Positions 36,241 to 50,020 of a stretch of 64,000 nt of DNA are shown piece after piece. The notes under the pieces are model-generated. The model searched no databases, was not told where the DNA came from, and saw nothing but the letters and a program-made list of their open reading frames with translations. The translations under genes and the position numbers were made by a program. Each line of letters begins with the position of its first letter. The first letter of the stretch is position 1. The DNA comes from Capitulum mitella (lineage: Eukaryota > Arthropoda > Thecostraca > Pollicipedomorpha > Pollicipedidae). The stretch lies in NCBI GenBank assembly GCA_030062745.1, contig CP099843.1, forward strand, positions 15,107,997 through 15,171,996. Reading direction: 5' to 3'.

Positions 36241-39200
36241 ACACTGAAGTATAATTGCAATTCGGAGGTTACATCGATGCGCTATGTTATGCGCTCACCT
36301 AGTACATTTCGGAAGTTACGGATTAAAGGAGTTTGCTAATGTCATGCATGTATTCGACCTGCATCATCTGTACAGCAACGACAGAACACCACACAATTCC
36401 ATCTCATCACAAAATGCTAAGAACTTCCCCAGATTTTGAACGTCCGCTCCAAACTGACAACTCCAAACAAATTGACCCTTTCCGTCATTGTCCAAGCTAA
36501 ATCTCATCCAAATATTTTTTTCTGTTTATTACTTACTATACATTATTTACTGTGTTTCATTATTTATTATGCAATGTCATACAGGGCTAATGTTCGAATT
36601 CTTTAACTGTTTGGAGACAAGATCACCGAAGCCAGTATAACACGAGTTGGCTTCACCTCACAAAAGGAAAACGTCACCTGAAGTTGGCGCTACCACCGAC
36701 AACTGAGCAAGTCACCACTCGCAAGCCAGATTACGTACCTGTGTCTGTTGACATCTTTTAAATGCATATTCAAACCTAATAATACCTCACCTGGCCAGCC
36801 GAACCTGCACTACACCTACTGCTACACCTACTCCTGACCTAACGCTTAAGTTTCCCGAACAGCTAAGCTTTCGTGTTGGAAAATGACGAAGGTTTGACCG
36901 CCATGACGAGTTTACTGTAAGTTCTACGCCACATTGGTTGCACTGTCGCTACTTGATGTGCAACTGTCACGGGTAATGATCTTGAATGGTGAGGTAATGC
37001 CAACTCGCAGATTACCTGCCCCATTGGCTCCGTCAGTTCCTTCCTGCCCCATCTGTCGCAAACGATATGAAAATAAGAACACAGCTTTCCGTATTTTCCA
37101 ATATTTTTTACTTATTAGTATTCGATAACACACAAAATATGGATACGTTCTCATTGAAGATATCTCTTACATCCATCCTGATCCTGGAGCCGCTGCACAA
37201 GCGCTAGTATTCAGGTGCCCATGCATAGTCCTGCCTCATGTTGCATCCTTTTTGAATAGCAGTATAGTTACCATTTACTGCCAGATTCAACTGCAGGAAG
37301 GAAAAACGCCAAATAAAGTATGTGCTTTTTCTTACAATATCCAGAAGGGGTGTCGATTTGTATTGTTTTGAGAGGGCCTTCCCCCGTATTTTATGCCGGT
37401 TTTAAAGGGAAATGAGTAATAATAACGAAAAGCACGGCCGTAATAGATAAGCGATAGGCAGGAAATAAAGAGCAAAGGCTGAAGGGATGCATCTGTCTTT
37501 TAATCTTTTCTGTATATATACATACATGTATATGTACACCTATATACATGGGGAAAAATGCAATTTTTGAACTGGTAAATAGTAGCAAGAAACTTATAAA
37601 TTTTCGTTGTTCAAAATAAAGTGGGCTAAATCCGCAAAGAAACTCACATTTGGGGGAGGTTGGGTTGTCGGGCCCTAGGCCTCCCCAATCATTTTCAGAA
37701 ATCGACGCCCATGATATCCAGCAACTGCAGCGTAAACTTTTCGGGTATAAATATTGGAACCTACACTCGGCAGTTGTTGGGGGTATAATACCCCCAATCA
37801 GATGGTTGGAAGGGACGCATCCCCCGTCGCCCCCTGTGGCGGAGCCCATGCATCCACGCCTGAACTTGCATCCACGTCTTCTTGACTCTCGTAAAGTTTC
37901 TGGATTCTTTTACATAAATTTCAAACTGGGTCTCTGTTCTGTGTTCAGAGGGACGCATCAAGCGTTCATGCTTGTGCTGTAGGCGAAGACAGGAGCGTGC
38001 AGCCAGGATTTCGTCGAGGAAGGGGCCAGGACAAGCTTAACGCTCCCTTCAAAACTGAGAACTCTCGGATTTCGGCCACTTTATTTTCGAGTTCCAGAAA
38101 TTTTCGTCCATTTTATTTTTTTTTGTGCGTAAACAAACGTGGCATTTATGGTCCCCAATGAGGGTCATGCCCTTCGCCTTGCTTTTTCTTTCTTTCTTTC
38201 TTGGCTACGTCTCGTGCGAAGACACAGTCAGGGCCTGCGTTGTCTGTTTTGGCCTTGAGTGGGACGAACTCGCGAATACCTTACGAAGTTGCAAGAGGGG
38301 CTGGGACTGGGGGGAAGGGCGTTGGTAAGATCGGTTCGTTGTATGTCCATGGTAAGCTTTCGAGCCACGATTGCCGAATGATTCAGTGTACCTACTCACA
38401 TCATTTCAGCCAAGATAAACTCAGCGAATTGGCTTGGCACTGCCATGGACCCTGAGCCAAGACGCCCAAGAACGCTAATCGGCCGCATCCATAGTACGAC
38501 ACGCTTCTCAGCATCTCGCACAAACGCTGACAATGGCTGAAACATGACGTAAATGAAACTATCATCAGTGTTATGTTGCATATACAAAAATTAAGTTGCA
38601 TGCCACATTGACGATGCGTACAGCTGTGCGTGGAAAGAGTGGATTTGAAAATGGCACTTGCGTTGCCACGAGATTTCCAAAGTTCGTACCTCGCTGTCAG
38701 ATGTAGGCTGCGATTAAAACCCCTCTGGAATCAACGGCGAAACATACTTTTGTCACACACGTTAGATGACAAGTTTTGCCTGACGTTGGTATAGGTATGT
38801 TGTGCCTGACAGCGCCTGGCATGTGCTTCAGCATTTAAGGCTGGTGATGCAGCATGCGCTCACTGACAACGCCATACTGCTAACTTAGCGGTTATTTATT
38901 TCAACACAGTTCTGGCACACAAACAAAACAAAAACTGGGCGTGATCTCCATTAAAGCATTTTCAATTGGTGCATTACCTCCCGTCAGAGCCGTAAGTGAT
39001 AAAGCAAGAGGCATAGCATCGTTGCTTCAAATGCTAAGGAAACATGTTGCACATGTAATCACAACTATCATCATCGTGCATAAGTGGATTAACTGATCAT
39101 ACTTCGATTCACAAAACTGAAATTTAATGTTCCACAAATAACTATTTTTCTTCCTGGAAAATTTTCATCTGTTCGGGATGACCCGAGGCCGGTTCTCCGA

Positions 39201-39489
39201 TACGGACACCATAAGATACAGGAAATATGCAACGCCGATCAGAAACCTTTAACACTGTAACCCCAAAACAAGACATGACTGCTCACCACTTCGGAAAACA
39301 TCACCAAATGAAGTGCACGAAATGTTTGCAAGAAACGCTATCCGTAAGAACAATTATCACAACATAGGCGGTGAGACACAACAGTCCGCGAGAAAACATT
39401 CCCCAGTGCCCGACGCAAAGATCACTGCCAACATGGCATTCACACACACGAAATATCCCCTCGAAAAAATGTCATGTCGCCAGTGGTCA
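36241..39489. other. No supported gene; downstream of ATOX1
   Basis: Mixed, mostly AT-rich. It contains a (CTTT)4 run at about 38187-38203 and a transposon-like GCAGCCAGGATTTCG piece at 37990-38030. No coding exon or RNA gene was recognised. Confidence 0.4.
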
Positions 39490-41080
39490 TCACTGCTTCA
39501 GTCCGACATATGTCACGGCTTTTCCTGTTTTCTTGATGATGTCGAACAAGTCGTCCGGCTTCAGTGTTGACGTGACCCATACTTTCTGTTGATCCAGGTC
39601 GATCTCCACCTTCTCGACTCCCTTGTCTGAAAGAAACATTCCAACATGGTACCTGCATTGGCAAATACAGTGGGATCATCGCCCCTCCCCCCTAGGTTTG
39701 AAAAGGGGCCAACATGTCTTTTGACCCCTTTTTCGGGCCGAAACGCGAATTTCTGTCTTGCTTTCGGAACATTAACAAAAAAATGCATGCTAATTTTCAA
39801 AAATGAAACCAAACAAAATGGTCAAAATCCAGGGAGGAACATCTGGGGCTTGGTAAGTTCACACAGATGGAGATCTGGTCCCCTTGGCACATGGTCTGGA
39901 TCCGTCCTTGTGTACTTGAAATGGCGGCAGACAAGGTGTGCATTCCTTTTAGTACGGCCGTAGCCACACATGAGTACTTTAATATCGGTTTACAGTAGTG
40001 TTTGTTCCGTTCAGACCGGCAATCACTAACGGAAACTGCCAGCAAGGGCATTTTGACAGCCTTTCAGTCTGCAGCCATTGTGAACGAACATCTGAAAATC
40101 CACTAGCATTCTTGAACCCGAAATTCCCTCTCTATGTGACTTGCCACCATTCACTTGCAACGCGTGTAACCGGAGGGTGAAATTCACCTCATTTGTCCGC
40201 AGAAAACTAGTGCCCGGAGCAGGGCAAAGCGTCACTTCTCGGTATACCTGCAAATTAATATCAGGCGGGCTATAAGAAAAAAAATAATACTGGAAAACGG
40301 CCGAGCAATTAAGCGCATATGACCCTTTTAGGTCCATCTTCCTGTTTGTCGGACCCAACGGGCGATGAACCTTTGCAACAATTAATGATAATATTTGAAG
40401 TTAACGCATCGAAACTGGCCACGTGGTTGACATCAACATCCTTAAACGTAAAATGAGTTTATGTCCACTTCAGGTCATCCATGATTGTTGGACAAATGGT
40501 GCGTTATATTACGTCCAAAAGCTCTGGTCGGACAATGTGATACTCCAGTTAATCGCTACAATGGCTGTCACGCATGCTCAGTCTCGATCACAGCGGCATT
40601 CTGTAATGAAAAAGATCATACACTATCACAAACCACGAGCATCTCGACGAGTTTCTGACGAGGCCATATATGGAGCTCAAACACAAAAGACGACAAATAG
40701 TGACCAGATTCTCAGATAGTATATAGATGTCATCTTGTTCACAGCATAACAATATCTCTGGAGGCAGTACAGCTTTTATCTTTTCCCATGTTTTGATGGT
40801 GATTTCCTAGTATCAGAACCCCGTTTCTCTATAGTTCCCGAAATTCCGATTTTGGAAACTGATCAAAGTGGCTGGTGTAAGCCATATGACTTTATTTCAC
40901 CTGAAAAATAGTAACCGGAAATCTTGAAATGTACGCAATGAAATTTACTCACAATGGTGTTCGTACCGGACTGGTATTGCTCACAGGAGAAACGTATATA
41001 CGTGAAGCATCTGTACATATGGATCCAGTACGTAGGCAAATGTACTTTTGACCAAAGTACGCAAGGCAAATGCGCGTATA

Positions 41081-41132
<52 letters not shown>

Positions 41133-41317
41133 ACAGTCTTTTAGTCTGCAGCCACTGTGAGCGAACATCTGAAAATCCACTAGCATTCTTAAACCCGAAA
41201 CTCCCCCTCTATGTGACTTGCCACCATTCACTTGCAAAGCGTGTAATTGGAGGGTGAAATTCACCTCATTTGTCCGCAGAAAACTAGTGCCCGGAGCAGG
41301 GCAAAGCGTCAGTTCTC

Positions 41318-41372
<55 letters not shown>

Positions 41373-41385
41373 CATAAATATATAT

Positions 41386-41450
<65 letters not shown>

Positions 41451-44400
41451 GGGCTTGACCAGCTGCGTTTGTCGGTTTTCCATGGAGCTGAGGGGGTTAC
41501 TGGGCAGTTTACTTGAATTCACAGCATTCATCCTTAGCGACTGTTTCACGGAAACCCTTCTATGTATCATTTCTACCACTACCGACGTAACGTTGGTACC
41601 ATCGATTACATCCAACATAGCCTAAGGAACAGAGAATCCACCAACTCCCTGCATATTGCGGTTCCGAAAAGTGATACTTAAGTACCTTTGTGTCTATGGA
41701 AATTTGCCTATGTCTGTGTAACATACGTACATTTGCCCATGCTTATATTTGCCTATGTGCACTTCTGCCAGAATACATTTGCGCATACGTACATTTGCCA
41801 TACATACATTTGCGCTTACGTACAATGTCCATGCATACATTTAAGGTACATAAGTTTGAGATTACGTACATTTAACGTATATAAATTTGCACCTACATAC
41901 GTTTGCGCGTACAAGTATTTTCCACATGCACATTTGCCATACGTACATTAACCTTAAGTGGATATGTGGTTACGTATTTGCCAGACATACATTTGAGCAG
42001 GCATCCGTCAAACGTAAATTGCGCTTACAGACATTTGCGCTGATATACATCTGTGCATTCCTGCATCTACCACAGCTACAGGTGGCCACACAAGTAATGG
42101 CAGGTACTACTACTACAGACTAATGCAAAATCGAGTGCAGTTGCCTAACCAACCACTGGAACTGCGACAAGAGCATTGGATATGAGGAACGGTGTCAAAA
42201 TTAGTCATTATCCCACAGCGTTATACATCTGCGAACAATGCCAAAACGCCACAACTTGTGGAAAACGTGAAATTAAGTCCGGACGCCGGTGCTCTGGGTT
42301 CCTGCTGGGCGCCCTCTGCCAATACGACCCTTCCCTGTCAGGGGAAGCTTCCGGCGCACAGGTGGCCACCTGACCATTGTAGATCAGACAGCTGATAAGC
42401 CGCACTGACGCGGGTATGGTGCATTGGTTGCGGGTTGCAGTGTCGACAGACCATTGCTGACCTCAGGCATGCGACAGAGTACGCATAAATATGGCCAGCC
42501 GAGGAGATGGTAGTGACCGAGGGGTTCCGCGGAGCGCGCAGCCGAGTCATATTGTGCTGTGCCGCGTGTTTGAGTGCCTGGTTCAACTTTTCTTATCGCC
42601 GAGTCTCATTTTCCTTGTACACACGAATCATTTTCCCATGCGCCCATAAAAAATGCAGTAATAGTAAGTTTAATCATAGAGGCACAATACAGTACGACAG
42701 AGGAGAGCAACAGGTCCCCAAAAGTTCGGGGGGGGGGGGCGACACTTTCCCGTTGCAACCTAAGGGCTAATGTTAATTCTTTTAAATGAGGGAGGCTACG
42801 GCCCCAGAAGTGCAAAAAGCCGCATATTAACCTAACATACTATGTAGCTCAAACGAAAAGCGGTCCGAGGCCTAAAATATCGCACACTAACGTTGGGGCA
42901 AATATAAGGCCGCTGTGATACCATTACATCGTTTATTTTTCGACGAATTAATAAACCAAAAGTACGTCATTTAAAGTGCACTCTCCAAAAGCATGAAAAT
43001 TGAGTAAAGCCGAACAGTATACGACAAAGGCATTACCGCAATACCACCACAACTGTATTTAGCTGCCGCATCCCCTCATGCGAAGCGCGATGTGCGATAC
43101 GAGTGCCCTTTTGCGAATTTTCTCGATGGTTCCTTGCGCCTATCGCCATGTAACGCGAGCTCTTGTAGAGAATATGCGCTTTCTTATGACCATCTTTGAT
43201 CCTTCTTTGGGAAAGAAATCAGTTTAACTTTACTTCCACATCAGTTTGGCGGTACTTTTAAGGCTGAAACGGACGAAAAGGCTCCTGACCTTGCCGTCGT
43301 TACGACCACTGCCTAAAAATACACGGAACTGTACGCAAAGCTAGAACATTTGGTAAGTTCCGCGATTTGTCGTGCATCACGAGCGCACAGGCAACGCATG
43401 GGAAAACAAAACGAGACTCTATAAACATTTATTGCATTTCAATGTTAAAAAACGTTAAAAGATTTATGACAAATAAAAAAGCAATGTTGCGTAGCTAAAG
43501 AACTTACAAGTTCTTGACACCACCGTAGTACCCATGCAGCGGTTTTAACTCTGAAACATAATTATGTGGCGCAATGGACACTTCTATCTCTGCATGACCC
43601 CCAGCTCTCACGTTCCTACTACAATGCACAGAAGGAACGAATCTGCATGTGGCGAAGGCTCCCTAGCTCATTGCTGGTGTTAAGGTGCAAACTAAGACAC
43701 CATGATTTACCTGTCCAAAATATCAACTTCAGTTAACCGAATAGCATTGCACAAAAACAATAAATATCCAGAATGGAGTAGCCGTCGCCAAGGTTTTCAT
43801 GGCTCCCTAAATTTTACCCGCTTGAAAATGGAAAACCGCGAAACGCAGTTTTTCGCTTTTTCCAAGACTCCACTTTCTATACTGTTCCTCTTACCTAGCA
43901 AAATGTCAAGACATCGGGGTGCACATGACCTCCAAATGCTACACCGAGTTAAGGGTAACTTTGGATTTGTTACTGAGTTAAGTTAACGTTCAGAGCCTAA
44001 CATGGTGAATACTACATGATGAATACCATTATTAACTCAACTCAACAATGAATTATGAGTCTTTGTACCGGGCGCGGCGGCGGGACGGCTGAAGCGACCT
44101 GTAATGGACGGTTTCTGTCGTATCCATGTTCTTACCTTCCTTTCGGAACATTTGCTATACTGAGGGCAGCACCTTACCGAAAGCAATATTCTGCTGGGCA
44201 TCCGTTGCTGTATCCTTGTCCTGTTACCCTATGTCTGGTCCTGATACCACCTCCACGTTTTTAGAAGTTTTCTTTCATGTTATTCCATCTGACATGTGTA
44301 AAGTCTCGGTCAAACGAGGATGCTTGGATCAATACGTGGAACAGTACAACATACAGTGATAAAATGCATTTTTCATATAAAATGTGCCCCACGGATAACT

Positions 44401-47400
44401 GTGTCCACCGAGTTTCCGACCAATGAGGCATCTGTACATCCTTGAAAACACTTCGCCGGCTTACATGCCGGTGAGTTCCATTTGACGCCGCGGCATAACT
44501 GGAACGCGCCGGACTTTGGGCCTCGGCTATGTGTGTCTGGAAAATATGCGCCAATGGGGTCGCAACACATTCAGCACACATGACACCAAATGACACCATA
44601 CTCCGCGAAATGCATGAAAAACTAACATTTTGATCAGTAAAGCCAAACAACGAAAACTCGCTTATGCACCTGCACCAGTTCGTTAATCAGTAGTTTCGTT
44701 TGCTTTTTCACTTTGCAAGGTGAGATACGAGCCTTACGATATGACCGATATTTACGTTTTTGTTTCCAGTTCAGCCAGCAAAAGAAGCGAAGAACCATTG
44801 TTTTAATCATACGATTGGAGAGATGACAAAGAGGGACAAATTTACAAACTAATTATCTACGTGTGTAGCGACCTTAAATGCATTTGTCTGCATGTGTTCT
44901 GCCGAGCAATATCTCAGGGAACACGTAAATCTCATGCCGTGCCAATTTCCAATGCATCATACATTTCACAGTTGCGGGAACAGTGTCACCATCGGTGAAA
45001 AGGATTCGTGTGACGAGCGAAAATGGATGGAATGAAAATCTCAATAAAATGCCGTACAGCTTCAGTATATGTATATATATATGTACGTAGTTGTATATAT
45101 ATTTTAAAGCTGCTGCTGTCACAGCTGCTGTATAGGTCTGAACTGCCCAACCGTGATTGCCACCCCGTCAGTTTTGTCCACAACACGGATCAAAGGGCAT
45201 CGCTGCGAAACTGGAATAATTGATGAATCAGGTTTCCGTCCGTGTTTGGCCATTTATCTTCAAAACACTCGGATTCTATTAGGTCACAGACTTCCATTGC
45301 AAGTTGCAACTTTTGCCTATGTATCTCGAAGTTTTCCCAGTCGCAAATCCTGTAACCTCCATCCAATGCCAGACATGACCACTCTGGAGATTCCCTGAAT
45401 GCCTCCATGGCCGATAAGCAATTCCAGGGTCCCCAAATGACAAAGATGTGTTCCAACTTAGTCCTCGCCAGTTAAAGGGGGTGCAACCCTCTTGTAGCTG
45501 TTCGAAAGTTGACCACTAACGACTGCTCTGATCGCCCTGAAGCTTCGCAATTCTGACGCTTAAATGTTGGTTGGTTATTGGGGCTGATATGCAGTCAGTG
45601 CCTTGTGATGTGGGGCTACATAATCGCCGAGTCTTTATAATTGAAGGTTCAATTAAGCCGCATGCTATTTTGTAAAGCTTGCAAAACGGCATTTTTAGTG
45701 TTACCGTGACTAGCACGCGCCACGTGCCGATCCCCAAGTGCGGTGTTTTACATGATACTCTTCTCCGGTCGATTTTCTGTCGAACAGACTAGGTTTTGTC
45801 TCTGTGCGAACCACGGCTGGCGAAAGTAGGCGCCGGGAAGGATGCCGTGTCGACGGTTGGCAATGATCTCGAGCTCACTCGAAAATGGGCGAAATCGCCT
45901 CCTGCATCGGTTCATGTGACGTATCACGGCTGGAATGGCCGCGGCGCGTCTGATTATTGTTTGGCATTATCGGAACGGCTAAAGAACTGCCTTTTCGTTG
46001 GTACCAATTCCGTGTCGGACACTGGCGCCTTTGCATTCGAAACTACAGAGTAAACCATTTTGAGTGAGCGCCACGGCTAACCCGACGACGGTACCCCGCT
46101 GTGGTTGGTCTTCGTGTTCTCGGGTCTGTATCCTTAACGTTTACCGGGATCTTGACCCCATTTTGAAACCTTGCAAAACAGGCATTTTTAGTGTTCCCAC
46201 GGCCAGTATGGGCCACGTGCCGATCCCGGCTCGGCCTCCTTCGTGCGATGCAATAGTCCAATCGATTCTTTGTCGAACGGAACCGGTTTTGTGTCGGTAC
46301 GGCCCTTGGTTTCCGACGTCGAGCGCCTGGAAGAGGCGCGCGCCTACATTTTTTGAAAAAAATGTCGGATTTCGCAGAAAATGCTTGCAAACTCTACAGG
46401 ATACTCAAGCGCATGCCGCCGTCCCCGAAATTTGAAGATCTAACAAAATGCCCTGCGCCATCAAACCCCTCAGACCGTCAAGTTCCAGCCACGTGTGATC
46501 GCTCGTCTCGCCACACCAGCCCCTCAGAACTGAGCTCCGAAATGGTAAGAGGAAACAAGGTCGGCAAAATCCCCACATTCTGTTTTTATGTTCCCCATAA
46601 TTCGACTGGTTGAAGTGCACCATAGTGATCTGCTCTCAAAATAAGCCCTAGATGACACTGGTTACATCTCAAAAAAAAAAAATGCGGAAGAATAACCGAG
46701 GCGAAAAACCAAATTGAATGAAACGTTATAAACTTCTGAACCAACAAGGATAAAAGTCAAAAGTTAAAAAGAGGCCACATTAGTTTCATTCATGTATTTG
46801 AATCCTTAGCCTTTTTGCAACTTATGACCCGTATGGAACAGTTCTTGAAATGTCCCTGCGGATCAGCACGGGTCAAGGTGACACTTTCGAGAAGTGAAGC
46901 CCTGGCTGTCGGTTTGCTATCCTACTGGATATAGATACCTTATGTTTTTTTTTTTTTTTTTGTAGGGGGCCCATTCTCATCAAGTTCGGCCCCCTATTCT
47001 TTGATTCGCGCCTGGCAACCATGCAGTTAACAACGCGCTACTGATCTGATCGTCTCAGGATAGGTACACTATTTTACTTGTTAAATAATCTCAACCACAA
47101 GCTATTCCGCTACAGGTTGCAATAGGCTGCGGGCCGTTTGCTTTTATGGAGGAGTGTCCAACAATGGTGAGGCCCTCCAAAATTACCGCGTTATCTTCTG
47201 CACCGTTCCTTCTCAGGCTAGCTTCCACTGGCGTAAATTAAGGCAAGAGACCGCCAATGGCCACTCACGCGCATTGCATTAGAGCCCCGTTCGAAAACAG
47301 CCGTTCCAAACTCATCCTGTGCCGTTATGCTCCAGAAAAGAATCGAGAGTAACGCTATTTCCTCTGGTTACCCCTTGATTCAACAACGGTCCTGTTGTCG

Positions 47401-49181
47401 CGCGCCGTTTGAGAACAACGGGTAAAGCCAGTCAGTTCTCGAATGCAGCAGAGATAACGTCATTCAGTCAAGCTTCAGGGGACCGCAGTCCACGAGGCGG
47501 GCGAGGCGTCGCGATTCCGCTCCAGCCCTCAGGTCATGCCACTTCCCTCCTTCTGCGTTATTAGCCTCTCAACAGCGTCCCATTCACCCCACTACTGATT
47601 GCTATCAGCGTGCAGGCGAGGGTCAGCGTATTGGCGTATCCAAGACAAGTGGAGGGCTTCCCCGCCGACCGTAACGAATAATAGTTTTCTTTTTTCTTTG
47701 CAAATTCTCAGTGCAAGGATATTATTTCATTAGGGCGACATGAAACACGCAAAACCACAACCTTAAAGCTCCATAAACAACAGAGATATGATAGCTTTTT
47801 TCATGAGGACCCTAGTATCTACCATTACTTCTGCAATCACCTCTACATTTGCCCTTACATACATCTGTGTACGCACATCTAAGTATGTATATTTGCGCTA
47901 TGTACATTAGCCGAGTGTACATTTGTCATGGAACCGTTCATACTAAATATCCCCCGCTAATGTTGAAAAACTATGCATTTTTATTGTTCTAGCTGTTCAC
48001 GACAGTTTCTGAGGGCAATCACCTTTATATCATGGATACTAATCGTCAATCCCCCAACCCCTTCCACTGTGGGGAATTTTCACAGGCCCTCCACTCACTG
48101 TGCATGTTAACAGACTCTGAAGGTTTTCTGTTGCCTGAAAGTGGTATAAAATGCAAACTGACACTGAGTGCAAGGCTGCAACTTGTCAGCATTATTCATG
48201 ATCAGTGAGTGACACACAAGTGATGAGAAAAATGGTATTTTCCACAAACAAAACAAGTGGCCGACAGCATCAGAAAACTGGACTGCACTGTACTGCAGCA
48301 AATTGCATTTTCTGAAGCTGAAGCAAAAGTTGCAGAATGATTTCTAGGAAAAATGGACAATGAAAGAATTATCTGGGACGTTTTTCAGACAAACCAAGTT
48401 TATTTATGGCAATTTGACCAAGGGGAGAATTCTCTTTAACCCAGCCTGTCATGGCCCTCTTGCCATCACACACCATTATCAGAGTGTCATGCATTTTTGC
48501 TCAGGTCAAGTCAAGCAGAGGTATGTTATGGTTTATGTTATAGTTTTGGTGACCATCACTTTTTTGTCTGGCTGGTGACTTTGGGTGTCTTAGTAACTCT
48601 ATTGCAGTTTATATATTCTCTTTATGGGAATGAGGTATGTGATACAACATCAAGTGAAAAACATCTTAAACTCATCCACGGTCACATTAGGTCACAGTTA
48701 TCACATGCAGGTATGCACCTTTTGATGAGTGGCAGGGTGGTGACCACCAGATTTGAGCCTCAGTAGCTCAAGAAATTACAGTCTGATTTAAAAGAAATGA
48801 AACAGCATTAGAATGGCTTGATTTTTTGCAAACATATGGTGAGTTTCAGAAATGCACATCAAATCAGCAAAAAATACTCAGGGCAATTTGGGCAGTCACA
48901 CTGACTGCTCTATGTGGCTGAATGGGTTAAAAATGCACAACCCTAACAACACACCAACCCAACCTTTCTCATGTGTTTCTGCTTAAGTTTAACACCCTCT
49001 GGGTCTTACTACCAGTGCAACAAAAATGGAAAAGGAACAAAAATAGCATAACGATGTGGATAGATCTATTTGCTACATTTTCTACTTCCTCACCTTTGTG
49101 TTTACCAAGAACTCGCTCCACTGCTCCAGAGCAGCCAGTGCAAGTCATCTCAACAGTAAACTCATGGGTTTCAGCTGACAT
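39490..49181 (-). CDS. ATOX1: ATOX1 copper chaperone, two coding exons with a 9.5 kb intron
   Basis: By family, ATOX1 carries Cu(I) through the cytosol to the copper ATPases ATP7A/B in the secretory pathway. Coding exon 1 is 49181-49094 and ends AAAG/GTGAGG. Coding exon 2 is 39626-39490, preceded by TTTCTTTCAG, with stop TGA at 39492-39490. The phases match (1 and 1), giving 74 residues (human 68). The metal site is MTCTGC (Cys14, Cys17). The C-terminal KKTGK (Lys65, matching human Lys60) and TYVGL are conserved. An upstream in-frame Met exists at 49226, but the start at 49181 (MSAETHEF) fits the family. The intron holds TA microsatellites, minisatellites and a 190 bp duplicated repeat. Confidence 0.94.
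40055..40245. repeat. 190-bp direct repeat, copy 1
   Basis: About 90% identical to 41132-41323. Shared words include CGAACATCTGAAAATCCACT, CTATGTGACTTGCCACCATT and GTGCCCGGAGCAGGGCAAAG. Inside the ATOX1 intron. Confidence 0.88.
41084..41130. repeat. TA microsatellite
   Basis: About 23 TA units directly left of the second 190-bp repeat. Confidence 0.93.
41132..41323. repeat. 190-bp direct repeat, copy 2, set between TA arrays
   Basis: Same unit as 40055-40245, here with long TA repeats on both sides. That would fit insertion at TA sites or amplification from the ends of the unit. Confidence 0.88.
41319..41447. repeat. Two TA microsatellites
   Basis: TA runs at 41319-41371 and 41388-41446 separated by a short GACATAAATATATATGGCA link. 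Confidence 0.93.
42080..45600. other. ATOX1 intron; no gene seen
   Basis: No supported exon. A minus-strand ORF at 45190-45456 (88 codons) gives protein-like acidic text with no family match. A 10-G run is at about 42729-42738. Confidence 0.4.
45660..46335. repeat. Diverged direct repeat pair
   Basis: 45675-45835 and 46166-46335 share GCAAAACnGGCATTTTTAGTG, GCCACGTGCCGATCCC, TCGATT and TGTCGAAC words in the same order and orientation at roughly 70% identity by eye. No coding signal. Confidence 0.6.
46340..47845. other. ATOX1 intron; no gene seen
   Basis: Contains a 16-T run near 46947 followed by a GGGGGCCC... GATTCGCGCCTGGC stretch that resembles decayed DNA-transposon ends. Nothing else supported. 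Confidence 0.4.
47845..47940. repeat. Short TACATTTGC minisatellite
   Basis: Five or so degenerate units of the same type as 41690-42080, 6 kb away in the same orientation. Confidence 0.6.
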
Positions 49182-50020
49182 CCTTTCCACTTGTGCAGGT
49201 TTTACTTGGAACAGTTCTGTAAGCACATTTCCAACATTAGTTTTGATTGCATCAAAAATGTAATGCTATTTGCATAAGAACAAGAATGCAACAACCAACA
49301 TATGTATTGGCCCTTCAGAGTACAGTGAGCACCCTGTATTACATCTGAGAACACCATCAAGATTGAGCAGCACAACTTTGGTTCTGTTTGTTTGTTTGCT
49401 GCGGGTTAGGACACACAGCCTCTTGGGCTCAGGCATCCATGTCTTGAGTCAAGTCTAGGGTCTCACTGGTTGTCAGTCAGTCATCTGCACAACTTTGGTC
49501 TCACTAGTGATACCAGAGCCAATCAACTCACTAGTGAAGTTCAGGGAGGAATCAGTGCAAAAACTACCACTTGGATATGCAAGGCAATGAAGTAAAACAA
49601 GGCAGGAACCTACATATTGTTTTAGTGACTTGCTTTCCCATAAGCAGTAAATTTCAAGTGGAACTACATTCTGGCTCAGGTGAAGAACATTAACTTCCCT
49701 GAGCCAACAAAAAGTGCAACATTTATTGGTGAAAATTATCTAGCAATGAAGCTATCAGGTCATACTATAATGTAACACATCGCATCCCCTATTTGAACAC
49801 TCATCACACCCAGGATACTTCAGCACATCCTGTCATTTCTCCTGTATCAGACAAATGCCCACCAAGTGAGGTGTGACTAAGTGACAAAGTAATTACTTCA
49901 CAGCATGAGATTCCTCAAAATTATCAGGGAAACCTACAAAGTACCTCAGAACACTAATGCAGCCTAAAATAGTGGGAAAATCAAGGTAAGAATAGAACAT
50001 TCTCCTTAGCCACTGTTATG
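48050..50020. other. CpG-depleted block around ATOX1 exon 1
   Basis: Almost no CG for 2 kb, spanning ATOX1 coding exon 1 and its upstream side. CG becomes common again from about 50030. ATOX1 exon 1 itself is the only gene part seen. Confidence 0.6.
49395..49470. repeat. CpG-decayed copy of the SINE body
   Basis: ACACACAGCCTCTTGGGCTC then AGGCATCCATGTCTTGAG matches the unit at 50350-50405 except where CG pairs have become CA or TG. Confidence 0.6.

Larger units (their letters stand above)
40990..42080. repeat. Possible third foldback: GTACATTTGCGCATAC arms around TA repeats
   Basis: The right arm (41690-42080) is a minisatellite of GTACATTTGC(G/C)CATAC units. The left arm (40990-41085) has the complement (GTAGGCAAATGTAC, GGCAAATGCGCGTATAC) in only a few units. 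The middle holds TA runs and a 190 bp repeat. A related short array is at 47845-47940. Confidence 0.5.

Noticed and set aside
40863-41618. 251-codon ORF with long YI runs
   Set aside because: Translation of TA microsatellites; no protein domain.
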